Source: Cyanoderma ruficeps
Taxonomy: Eukaryota > Chordata > Aves > Passeriformes > Timaliidae
NCBI GenBank assembly: GCA_008694505.1
Contig: VZDJ01007747.1
Coordinates: forward strand, 13,792,059 to 13,856,058
Length of the DNA: 64,000 nt
Reading direction: 5' to 3'
Of the stretch, positions 53,301-64,000 are shown piece by piece. Made by a program: the position numbers and the translations under genes. The notes beneath the pieces were generated by a model. That model was not told the DNA's origin, made no database searches, and saw only the letters and a list, made by a program, of their open reading frames with translations. Every line of letters starts with the position of its first letter. The first letter of the stretch is position 1.

Positions 53301-55195
53301 ACTTGTGCTATCAGCAATGTACAGGTAGATGTTTCCCTCTAAGTCGCATCCTCATTTCCACACAATTTTACTGTGTAAGCTAAAAAAAAAAAAAATATAA
53401 TAAACAACCCCCCAAAACAAAACCCAGCAAATAAAAAATCAAAACCAAACATCAAAAAGCCCATAATAATGTCCACAAATGGGGTTTTTTTGATGTGTTG
53501 AGTAATGCTTTATTTTTCCATTTCCATTGGAGCTAGAAGGTGCTAATTTTTGAGTTGAAAAACTAGGAGGTGAGAAAGATGGCAAGAATAACTTTAGTGG
53601 AAATATTTTCCATTTTCTGGTAACTTTTTGGTAGCACTGGTGTAAGGGGGTGTGGGGTTTTTTCACGTTTTCTTTGGTTTGAGATTTCAAATAGAAAGGC
53701 GTTTAATGTTAGCTATTGTACCATATTGTACCACTGAACGTGCTATGACCATAAGGTTTTTTCTGAACTGATAGTTGCTCCCCCCCACCCCAGGAGCTGC
53801 AGTATATGGGAATTGTTTGTAATTCTCTTTGTTTTTCAATAATCTAGACAGGTTCAGAAAAGTTCCCTAAAGTTTATGTAGTATTTAAAAGTAGGCGTCT
53901 TGTGCTTCTCTAAGGAAAAAGAGGCAATGCTTTATATGTTATATTTATCATTCTTAAATTTTGTTTTCCTTTTAATATGTAAACCATTTTTCCAAGGGGA
54001 ATTATCATTTAATTCTTTTGCTTTCCACTTACTACTTCATTTCAGTTTTAAGTCATCAGTACATTTGGCAATTCTACAGCTAGTTTCTCTGTTTTAGTAA
54101 TTTATGCAGATTAGAAGCAATGAAGATCTGAAAACTGACTCCCCTGTGGCCCTTTTCAACACTTTACTTTCTAATCACTTTACTTTAATCAGTTCTTTAT
54201 CTGTTCCCATGTTTAACCTGAATCTTTCCTGCTTTCAGTTTAAGATGAAGACGATCATTTGAGACATTATCAAAGACTTTATGTAGATCCAAATTATGAC
54301 GCTTGTACTATTATCAATTGTATTTATAATCTTCTCAAAAATAAAAGGTGACTGGTTGTTTTTAAATTTCTTTAAAAGTATTATGAAGGTAAACTGTATT
54401 TGTTTTAAATTATTGACAATTATTTAACTCTCACCATCTTTATATGAGTTATATGCTGTAGTGTAAACTACAAATTTTTAAGGTCAGTTCTGTTACTTGT
54501 TCCCTTTTAATGCCACCATGTGTCAGTCACACACAGTGTACGTGTGCATTCACACCCAAATATTGGCTGTAATGAGGCAGGCAAACCAAAGACTAGGAAT
54601 TACTTTGCAGTTTCAGCATATACAAAGCAAATTACTGTACAACTCTTGGGGGCTGTGAGAGAGTTATGTACCTTTGGTCCTAACAGATCAGATGAGACTG
54701 ATTGTTTAGACAGTCAAAGAAACGAACGTCAAGCTTTTCTCCTCTGCTCACTGCCAATCTTCATGTTAGAGAGGTAGTAAGATCCTTCCAGATGTAAATA
54801 CCTTATACCTTACTAGACTTTGAATGGGAGTGATCTTCTGCTGAGACTAAGACTGATGTCTGTGCTTGTAGGTCATAATAATCTGACCGATGACTATTCA
54901 TTAGATTTTTGATTTTCAAACATATTCTAGACCTAATCATGTTTAGAATATCTTATGTAATACAGGATTTTTTCATTTGTAACTGAGAAAAATTAGAAAG
55001 CCTAGGCAAAAGCAGAAAAAGTAAGAGCAAAAATTACATCTATGTATTCAAATTTTTAAGTCCAGTAGTTAGCGTTTCATCTATCACAAAAGGATTTTTA
55101 TGTTGGCAGCTGCTGAAGCAGGTTGACACTGATTAGTTCTAAGTCACTTAAGTCACATTTTCCTACTTAATTCTACCATGAGTATAAAATAATTA
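47388..55195. other. AT-rich interval, no gene recognised
   Basis: Nothing recognisable on either strand. An extreme A/T low-complexity stretch runs from about 48,895 to 49,015. A-runs occur near 51,209-51,220 and 53,382-53,394. Confidence 0.55.
48895..49015. repeat. A/T low-complexity stretch
   Basis: About 120 bases almost wholly of A and T, rich in ATATTTA and TAATTA words, without a regular period. Such sequence melts easily, but there is no further sign of function. Confidence 0.7.
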
Positions 55196-55262
55196 GCTAG
55201 ACTCAGTGATCTCAAAGGTCTTTTCCAACCTTGCTCTTTCTGTGATTCTGTGATTCTTTGAT
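55196..55262 (+). mobile_element. CR1 LINE, short 3' end
   Basis: Only the last 65-70 bases of a CR1 survive. They comprise the TGATCTCAAAGGTCTTTTCCAA motif region followed by three octamer-like units, TTTCTGTG, ATTCTGTG and ATTCTTTG. The copy is on the + strand. No coding part remains. Confidence 0.85.
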
Positions 55263-55490
55263 CAAAAATATAAAGGTTTTTTTTGAGAATTGAAGGTTAA
55301 AATTGAAGATAACAGTATAGTTTTCTTTTTTTGATTACAAGTAAAATAAAATGGAAGAATAGGCATGTTTTAGCAGTTCAGGATAGGCATTTAATTCAGG
55401 ATATGTTGCCACTTGCATAAATTATTCTGATAGATTCAACGTTAAAGATAATTTAAAATGCAATAAAATGAATACAAATTGATTCAGTGT

Positions 55491-55809
55491 CTGAAGGGAG
55501 CCTACAAGAAAGATAGACGGGGAGTTTTGCAAGCACATGTACTGACAGGACAAGGGAGAATGGATTCAAACTGAAAGAGAGTAGTTTACATTAGATACCA
55601 AGAAGAAATCCTTTACTGTGAGGGTGAGGCACTGGACAGTTTGCCTGGAGAAGCAGTGGATGCCTCATCCATGGAAGTGTTCAAGGCCAGGTTTAATTGA
55701 GTTCTGAGTAACCTGGTCTAGGGAAAGGTTTCCCTGCCCATGACAGGGGAATTGGAACTAAATGATGTTTGAGGTCCCTTCCAACCCAACCCATTCTATG
55801 ATTCTATGA
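55491..55809 (+). mobile_element. CR1 LINE, 3' UTR fragment
   Basis: A second CR1 lies about 230 bases downstream of the short one, in the same orientation. It contains the familiar block with GGAGCCTACAAGAAAGAT near the start, TTTACTGTGAGGGTGAGGC near 55,611, a TGGAAGTGTTCAAGGCCAGG block near 55,672 and GGTCCCTTCCAACCCAACC near 55,773, ending in two ATTCTATG octamers. The final unit differs from that of the neighbouring copy (ATTCTATG against ATTCTGTG), which suggests a different subfamily and a separate insertion. Confidence 0.93.
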
Positions 55810-58800
55810 ATTGCTGATAAACTTCCAGAATTGCAGTATATACATTGAAAAGGCACATATAATCAAATGCATGTCGAAGCAAAGACACTGACAGAGTACA
55901 AATTCTACTGTCATGCAATCACCTACCCAAACAGACTACCCCTGGGATGTACTCTGAAGATTAACAGTTAAAAAATCCCCACCAAGTTGTTCAAGTAGTA
56001 GCTGTAGATCAAAAACTGCCATTAAACAAAACAGATTATCTTTCACTTGTAGGAATTCCTGAGTTCCTCAATGTTTAGTGAGGCATGATAGAAAATCTGC
56101 ATTCTAAAACACATTAGAAGACTTTGCATTTCACAGTAAGTAAAATGAATGTATTTGACAAGAGTAATGCAGATTAACACATTCTGAAATAACACTTCAA
56201 AAACTCATCAAAATGTTTAAAGACAGAAGAACTTGGTAATGTTTTAGAAACTGCTCTGATACAGTGTACAGTAAGAGGCTACCATGGTAACATACTTAAT
56301 TTAGCAATCTTCAGATCTACTCTGGCCTCAGTTTTATGAACATCTTTTTCAAAGAGCAATGCAAGAATAGATGTTTGCCACCCATAATTATAGCTATTAA
56401 TCACTTTAGATAATGCAAGGATGTGTCAGCTCTATATTTACCTAGTAGCATATGCTTGTGTGATGAAAAGGCCCATATAATCAAAAACATATGCTCAAGT
56501 TTGGAACAGTCGTATTTCCTTACAGTGAGAATGGCAAAAGATTAGTCAATATTTACAGTAAAAATATCCTTTCTGTTTGCTACAAAATCAACTCCAACAC
56601 CCCCAAACAGAATAACATCAATGACAGTATCAAATAGTAAAAGAAACAGCAGGTGAAAATAAATGGAATTAACTGTTCTTTTAGTACTCAATTGAACAAA
56701 AAGGGGAAATAGCTTTTATTAAAAATACTTTATAATAAGAAAATGGCCAAAAAAGTGTGACTTTCCCAGGCTATATCTCATCATATGTTTATATGATTTT
56801 ATCTTTCTTATCCTTCAGACTACAATGTATTATTTTAGCACACAACCCTTTCGATGCGATGTCTTTGCTTACAGCTGAGGATGTATGTAGCTATCCCTTC
56901 TTGCAATCCCTGAAATAAGTGATTTAGCCATTCTGCAGTTCCCAAAATAAGGAGTTATCTGCTCAGAATCCATTTCAGATTATCATTGCTAACACAAGAA
57001 GAATTTGTAAGGGTAAAAGATGACTGATTTAGTCCACAAAAAAGCACATTTTTTCAATAGTAAATTTCTAAACTTCATCAAATATGCACAATCTGTAAAT
57101 TGCTACATCTGTGGTTTTGTAAACATTTGTTTGTATGTTTTTTTTAAGGTTTGCAGGGAAAAAATACTTGATTTAGAAATACATGTATATCTCTTTCAAA
57201 TTGGTGCTTATACTCCAAACTATATTTCTAACACTCATCTTCATTATTTGTGCATATCTAAAATTTTAGCTCAGTATTTTCTGTTTATTTTGAAATATTC
57301 AGTAGCAGATAATTTTGTTACTGCAGTTCCTAAGGTCATGAGTCCTTCAAAGATAATGGGACAAAAGCTGTATTAAGTCATGAACTGGTTTTGATAGTGA
57401 ATATCCTTCTGCCAAAATATGGTTCTTAAACTTTTAGAGCAGAGGTGGGAATGCAACCTATCTTTTCATGACATTCCAATGAGTAATACAGTGTTTTAAA
57501 TGAAACTAAACTCCTTTTACTTATCCATCCTATATTTCTCAGTGTTTCAGACTATAAAGGCTGACATACTGACACACTGACACAGAGTAGTTTCTACCCC
57601 ATTTTTACCCACAGAGGTAAATCTGCCCCATTATTACTACATAATAATTTCTTTACTGAAGATTAATTGTGATTTAAGATTAGGCGACTTAATTTTTGAA
57701 ATGAGTTTGAAATATAAAAGATATTTAGCTGCAAGTTGTTTTATAGCATAAATACAAAGGTTCTCACAAGTGTATTAATTAGTGTAGGAAAGAGTCAAAA
57801 GCTTTGTTCATTATGTTTACAATTTTTTTTTTTCTCCTCACCCCTCCTTGTACTTTCCCACTCAACTACTTTTTCTTTTTTTTTTTTTTTTCTGGAAACA
57901 CTGTCCCTAAAAACATTGTTCATGGCAGAAATGAAAACAGCATATTTTTTACCAAAAGACTCCTTCTGAAAATTTTGCTCTTGAAATAGAGTGAAACACT
58001 GCTATCATCTGCATATGCAATCTTGGGGGCATTATTTCATGTTTTCACATTGAAGGCAAAAGGAAAGTTTCAGTTATCATTAGAGTACTTTTAAAGTGAT
58101 GAAAAGAAATGAAAAACAGCAGATGCACTGAAGTGAGACAGTAAATTTGATGTGCTCTTATCAGAAAGCTGCATTTATGAGACTTCCACTCTGTTGGGAT
58201 ATGCCTCCAAACGCTACAACCTAACAGGAAATAAGGCGAGATTTCTACAAAATATGTATTCTGTGATCACTGAACTCATGAAGAGAATGAAAAGTAAGTT
58301 GATTTTAGCTCTGGAAATAGATTTGTTTCTTTGTGTGTTTCCTGAGTTTGTAAGTTCAGAATAGGTTATTTGATGCAGAAAATTTAATGGACTTTAAAAA
58401 AGAGATTACTAAATAGGTAATATGAGCAATTAGTAAATGTTTTCCTTAAGTCTTTGTATGCGCCATACAACAGTACCATATGCTAAATTGCACAGTATTT
58501 ATTTCATGTCTATAGTGTCGTAACACCTCTGAGTCAGAATGCTGTTGTGCAAGACAATATTCAATTAGAGAAATAAGAAACAGCCTTGATCCATCAGAAC
58601 ATAAACCAGAGGTGCTAAACAAGAGAGACCAGGTGAAGAGGAAAGGAAAAACATATGAGAAAATGCTGGACTACAAAATTCTCTGTAAGCATAGTCACTT
58701 GGATTTCAGATATTGTTGAAAATTCTGCTGCTAGCACTTAAAACAAATACTGAAATATGCTTGGACTAATAAAGGTGTTTTGCCCATAAATGCAAAAATA

Positions 58801-59483
58801 AGTGGGAGGTCAGCACTTAGGAGCTACTCAAATCTCATTGAGATAATTTATTTTAACCTTTTCGCAATTCTCAGAGCATATCACATTTCATGAACCCTGC
58901 AGCTTCCTTGATGAGAATCAGAGAAATACACAGAGGGGGACATAATTAAGATTAATCAATATATATTTAACTAACTAATCAATGTGGTTTACTTATGTCT
59001 TGGTTTAGAAAGACCTTACAATATGTATTCTGAGACATAACTAATAATACCTTATCTTCTTTGAACAGGTAAATACCCCTTTTCAACAGATTGGCAAAAG
59101 AAACTGCAAGAGACTTCAAAGGTAAGGACCTCCTCAAAAATGATTCAAATGATCATTTCTTCTGGTTTATCAGAAAATAAAATGGGGAATGTTAATTCTT
59201 TTTGACTGTCTGGCTGATAAAGAATTGCAGATGGCATTAATCAAAATATACTTCCTGTTAATGAAGCTGCTTATATATAAAAGAAAAAAATTCACTTTAC
59301 TCTTGATTAAAAGGATAAGCTTAATTAATTTGATGACTTCAGAAACAAAAAAAAGATTCATATGTGTAAATAAAACATAAAAAGCTTGTAACATTTTAGC
59401 CATATATTTCCTTGTGCAAAATTAAAAGAATGCTGTTAAGCTACTAGAAAATTAAACTTGGAAAGGATTCTTTTTTTTTAATA
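55810..59483. other. AT-rich DNA, no gene recognised
   Basis: Only chance-sized open frames are seen. The longest, 118 codons at 57,020-57,376 on the + strand, has no known motif. T-runs lie near 57,824 and at 57,876-57,891. Confidence 0.55.
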
Positions 59484-59527
59484 TGAAAGCTTTCTAACTT
59501 TACTTTGAAAGCTTTCTAACTTTACTT
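59484..59527. repeat. Perfect tandem duplication, 2 x 22 bp
   Basis: The 22 bases at 59,484-59,505 are repeated without change at 59,506-59,527. The unit begins TGAAAGCTTTC and includes the self-complementary GAAAGCTTTC. Identity of the copies suggests a recent slip or an allele of variable copy number. Confidence 0.95.
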
Positions 59528-61759
59528 TTTATTTTTTTATTTGATACACTTTCTTTCATTCCTCTAAGAAATATAAATTTGAATTTAGTTTCAAAGATTT
59601 AATTAGTTTTGAGAGCTGCTTAGATTCAGAATACATTTGGTTTGCGTTCAGTTGTGGGGAAAAATTCAGTGTCATTGTTTGTGATTTGTGTTCAGACTTC
59701 TGTTTGTGGTACTTCATTGCTTCTCAGCCACATCCCCTGTAACAAATAGTTGATTTTTAAATTCTTCTGTTCACCCTTACGGAAAATATTCTTATCTATC
59801 AAGGACACAGGTAACAGAAGACAGGTTTTCACTAAATTTGTTTTTCTTAAGTCATCAAGTTAGAGAGGATGACAAGGACATTGTGGTCTGCCCTAAACTT
59901 TGATTTGTTAACCAGAGAAAAAAAGAGCAGTAATTATTGTTCCAGTCATCATCTCTGTGCCTACTTTATTTTAAAACACTGGGTATTTTAAGAACCTGTC
60001 ACATATCATTTATGCATATGTTCTAATGTATACACAGACAAGAGATCCTATATTGATTAATATTTAGCCATACTTTCCTACCCTGCCTTAAAAAAATGCC
60101 CCATAATTTGTCTTCCCAGTAATTACTGGTATTAATGGAGAAGTTCTGAGAAAGTTCCACAAGATTTTGGGGTCTGTGCCATATATTATCTGAGTACTGG
60201 ACATTTATGTGACAAAAACATGTAGGTGGTGTATCTAAGCTGAGACAAAAGGTCAAAGGCTCAGCTCAGAACATGCTGCATTCCCAGAGTGACCAAGGAC
60301 TTCAAGCATGGTCTTATGCCCCAGAAGAATTCCTGAAATATTCAGCTTTTCAGCATTTTGAGTTTGGTCCTTTTTTTTTTTTTTTNNTTTTTTTTTTTTT
60401 TTTAGCTTTCTTTCAAAATATCTTCTAGAAATTATTTAGAAATTATTTTTTTCTACTTGATTGAAATCCCAGGGCATTGTGAGATATGGGAAGCCACTTT
60501 CCTTATGCCTCAGTGTGCTACTTAGCTCTCTCTTGGTATTTTTCCCATACACCTGTAATGCTTAGAATCATCCAAAACCTCCAAATTTTGAGTAGTCTAT
60601 TCTACTTTGGAAATTATGAAGGAAATCATATCATAAAATGGCTGATGTTTTTTGTGTGTGCAGATGTGTTGCCAAGTTTGTTCCATTTTTTATTTTTTCT
60701 TTTCAGGTCTTGTCTTTATATAAAAATATAATTGATAAGGTAATTTGTTACTTTCCCAAGTGAGTAGACTTTGAGCATGCCAAGATTTAAATATTAGTAG
60801 CTGAGTGAAAATATTTCAGTAAAAGTAGGAAAAAAAGAACCTTAGATGTGAAAAATATGGAAGAGTTAAAAAAAGTGTGCTGAATAAAAAGCACAGAGGA
60901 GGGGAAAGAGAGGGTGCCAAACTCCAAGGTCCTATTTGAATGCCACTGAGGGTGCCTAGGAGAATTATCATTGAAGGACATAAAGTATCGGGACGAGAAA
61001 ATACATGTCACATTTCTGACAGGTACATCTAACTAGGAAAAAAAAGGCCCTATTCAGCATAGGAGGTTAAAGAAGAATAGAACTAATGACATTACAATCC
61101 TCAGGAGAAGTCTTGTTTTGTTTGTTAAATATGCCACTCTAGTAAGATAAGTAAGAAGAACTGCTTAGTGTGGCAGTGTTAATTGATGCTGTCCTGGGAG
61201 TTTATTTTAATGTATTACTCTTTTTGTCCTTTCGTGTAAAGATGTCAGCACATTGTACCTGACAGGATGTACTGTATATTATAAATTATTCTAATTGGGA
61301 TAGAAAAATGGCCATCAATTGTTGCTGTTCTGTATATCTAAGGCATGACTTTAATTTGTACGTAATATTATTTCCCAAGTATGAGGTTTATTTTAGGATG
61401 CATTTGAAATGAGTACTGTTTCTATGAAGTCTCCAGATGCAAAGTAGTTTATTCCATCTGGTTAAGTTTTGACAAATATAGATATATTTCTCTACACAAG
61501 TACAGTGAACATGTGTATACAACACGTACATGATAGGAAACGAGGACAAAAGATAAAAGGAATCGAGCCTTTCAAGCCTGATGTGAGATGCTTAGAAGAG
61601 AGTTAAACACTGTCTTGAGCTCTTTCTTGAGTACAGCTTGTATTGACAGCAGTGCTACAATCCAAGAACAGGGACAGGAAAGGGCAAATATCAACTTTAC
61701 TCTTTCATATTACATCATGAGTGCATGGAATGCAAGGATGGGGACACTGTATCTTGTAC
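59528..61759. other. AT-rich DNA with a poly-T tract, no gene recognised
   Basis: No gene or named repeat is recognised. It holds the long T tract at 60,371-60,403, listed separately. Confidence 0.55.
60371..60403 (-). repeat. Poly-T tract with two unresolved bases
   Basis: Thirty-three positions of T, with NN at 60,386-60,387. Read on the minus strand this would be a poly-A tail, but the sequence before it is not a recognisable retrocopy and I see no flanking duplication. The NN probably marks a homopolymer that could not be sized. Confidence 0.85.
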
Positions 61760-61803
61760 AGGTGGTTGTAGCAATGTGAGTAGGTGGTTGTAGCAATGTG
61801 AGT
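61760..61803. repeat. Perfect tandem duplication, 2 x 22 bp
   Basis: The 22 bases at 61,760-61,781, beginning AGGTGGTTG and ending ATGTGAGT, recur unchanged at 61,782-61,803. The unit is unrelated in sequence to the other 22-bp duplication at 59,484. Confidence 0.95.
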
Positions 61804-64000
61804 TTCCCCCTTACTTCTGTAACTCTGGGGCATGTAAAGTTTTAGAGATAATTTAAAGCAAAATTAATACATTTCATTGCAGTGGATTACTTCAGGGATG
61901 CTAGTTGAATCCTGAGGGCAGTTATTTCCAAAGAAGGTAGCTTTCTATCCTTCTGAATTCCATTATTATATTGATGCAGCTTGTGGCCATTTCAATATAT
62001 AAAACAGTTTGCGAGAGATTTTTTTACCTCTTAAAAATACTAGTGAAGACTTTTTTCCGAATTTCAGTAAAAAATTGAAAAATAAAAGTAAGTACTGTTT
62101 TCAATCCTATTTCTCTAACACAGTTGAGCAATCGTGTGTATTCAGTTTTGGGCCAATCCTGTCTATATTGGACACTTTAAATATTGCTCTTCCTGGTAAA
62201 ATGTGATGGAAGTGCCTTGAGGGTATGTATGCTAAATATTTATTTATTGCATGGCTTATTGCCTAAGTTTTTTTCTCCTTAGAGGAGATATATTAAGTAC
62301 TAGAGCATTTCAGTTGAGATTATTTCGTCTATGCATTAGGAAGAATTATGAATTCAAGCATGTATCATCTGTTTTGTTTAAAACCTCATTTGTCAAGCAG
62401 GTGTGTTTCTATTGGGAGAAAAAATACTGTTCCCACAACTAGCATTTTTATCTATGTGACTACTTCTCTTTCTTTCAGACAGAAATGGATGTTGTGATGA
62501 AAAAGAGATGAGGGTCAGGAGAATCTCCTGAAAGACTTATATAGCAGTTTTCAAAGGAGTGAAGTGACTTGGAAGACTAGTTTCAAGAAAAATCAATGCA
62601 ATTTAGGAGATGACATCATCCAGCAGACAAAATGATTTCAGGCAGGATCCATAAACACATTCAGACATTGCAAGAGCTAATACTCAGAACCATCTGCAGA
62701 CACCTGCATTGCCTATATAGTGCACAAGAAGAGTTGAGCCCACAGTCTGAATGAGATCCACAGTCAAAAATATATTGAGCAGCCATTAACCTGTAGTTAA
62801 TCATTAGGAAATCCTAGGGTATGGTGAAAATGATAGTGAAGTGACAGGATTTCTAATCCTCTCATGGTTTAGGATTAATGCTACTTCAAGTGACTAAACT
62901 TTGTTCTTGTTTCTTTCTTTAGGATATGGAACTGGGCTTACCTTTTAAAAATGTAATAGCAGATCTGTCCCTGAAGGGCAAAATTAATATGCATTCTACT
63001 TACTGTACTCCAGAATCCTGTGACTGACTATAACAGGACCCTGGAAAGTTTCCCATGCAAACAGAAATTCTTACCCATCATCTAGTGAGAGTCATAGTCA
63101 TTAGTAGAGAGTTATACCAGGCAACATTAATTTCTTCCTGTCCAGTTGAATTGAAATTCCAGGCACAGTAAACTAAAATAAAGAGCTGATTTGGGCTCAG
63201 TGGTTAAATTTGGAGACTAGAATTAGAGTTCAGGTCTATTGCCATGCATATGGATTCAATATGTAATTTACATGAAATATATACTAAATTACATAAATAT
63301 TCACTGATCAGATAAGTGAACTTCCCTTGACCTGTTCTTGGACGCTCAATCCTATTTAAAAAAAATAGATTTACAAAAAATCAATTACTTTCTATTTGTG
63401 GTATCTTTACATACAGACACTACTTGATTCAGTGTCATCAGTCTAAAATATGTACAGTTAAATGGTTTTATTCTGACTCATTCAGAGAGAAGAAATATTC
63501 AGGGGTTTTTTTGCTTTTGTTTTCTGAACTTTGCACAGTCTAGCATGATATTAACACTCAGAACTGTATAAAAATTTGTAAACGTTTTCTCACTCCTTAT
63601 CTACTAAGTAAGGCATCTTAGTAGGAAAATTGCTTTTTCTTTTAGAAATTTATAAAAAGGAATAAATCCACAAAGCTTCAGCTACTTTTTCTATTTGAGG
63701 GATTTTCTTGGGTTTTTTTTAAATATAAACTGCTGCTTCTGACAACTTAGTCTCATTAGGTGGATTTACATAAATCCTCTACTCAGGAACAGGAATTGAA
63801 TATACCAATTCTCCAGCTAACCTCACTTGCCCAACAGTAAGAAAAGACAGGAATCTATTCTGCCTTTTCTTGTTGGCATTTGGCATGCCAGTTGAGAGAT
63901 TAAAATTTAAATTTCTACCAGGCATTGGGAGAAAAAAGTAGCAGTCTCTGTCAGTAAGCAGCATTACTGATCTTCTCTATTTGGGTTTTGCTTATTTGAT
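61804..64000. other. AT-rich DNA to the window end, no gene recognised
   Basis: Only frames of about 60-65 codons occur and none resembles a known family. No repeat end is visible. Confidence 0.55.

Noticed and set aside
1..64000. CRISPR arrays, bacterial operons, tRNA or rRNA genes
   Set aside because: No regularly spaced repeats, no long adjacent coding frames and no cloverleaf-like box A/box B sequence were seen. The content is vertebrate.

Overview
This window looks like nuclear DNA of a bird. It is strongly AT-rich single-copy sequence with a few GC-richer islands, and every island I can identify is a transposable element of avian type. They are CR1 non-LTR retrotransposons, recognised by their ATTCTRTG-like 3' octamer repeats, the conserved C-terminus of ORF2 and a GDS-esterase-type ORF1. 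There are also three solitary LTRs of endogenous retroviruses with about 5-bp target duplications, as in class III (ERVL-like) elements. I see no bacterial-style gene organisation, no operons, no rRNA or tRNA and no CRISPR array. I cannot support any intact protein-coding gene. The region is best read as a gene desert or the inside of a very large intron; the sequence alone does not say which.

Layout. 1-10,960: AT-rich DNA with short homopolymers and a TTTG microsatellite near 7.2 kb. 10,961-11,343: 3' fragment of a CR1 on the + strand. 11,344-23,436: unrecognised DNA. 23,437-24,470: solitary LTR, copy A of a 1-kb family. 25,548 to about 28,470: an internally deleted CR1 on the minus strand. 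It keeps ORF1, the first part of ORF2, the last part of ORF2 and the 3' end, but lacks the reverse-transcriptase core. A 675-bp solitary LTR (26,533-27,207) sits inside the start of its ORF2, flanked by a perfect 5-bp duplication GTATA. 28,471-46,360: unrecognised DNA, with one GC-richer patch near 42.9-43.1 kb. 46,361-47,387: copy B of the 1-kb LTR family. 47,388-55,195: unrecognised DNA. 55,196-55,262 and 55,491-55,809: two more CR1 3' ends on the + strand. 55,810-64,000: unrecognised DNA with two 22-bp tandem duplications and a poly-T tract containing unresolved bases.

The clearest story is the order of events near 26-28 kb. A CR1 inserted, then a retrovirus inserted into it in the opposite orientation, then the provirus recombined down to one LTR. 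The large ORF2 deletion is a separate event of unknown relative date. I found nothing that qualifies as a new biological system. The most useful leads are two possible exons on the minus strand (12,139-12,217 and 42,882-43,044), both resting only on splice-like signals and open frames.
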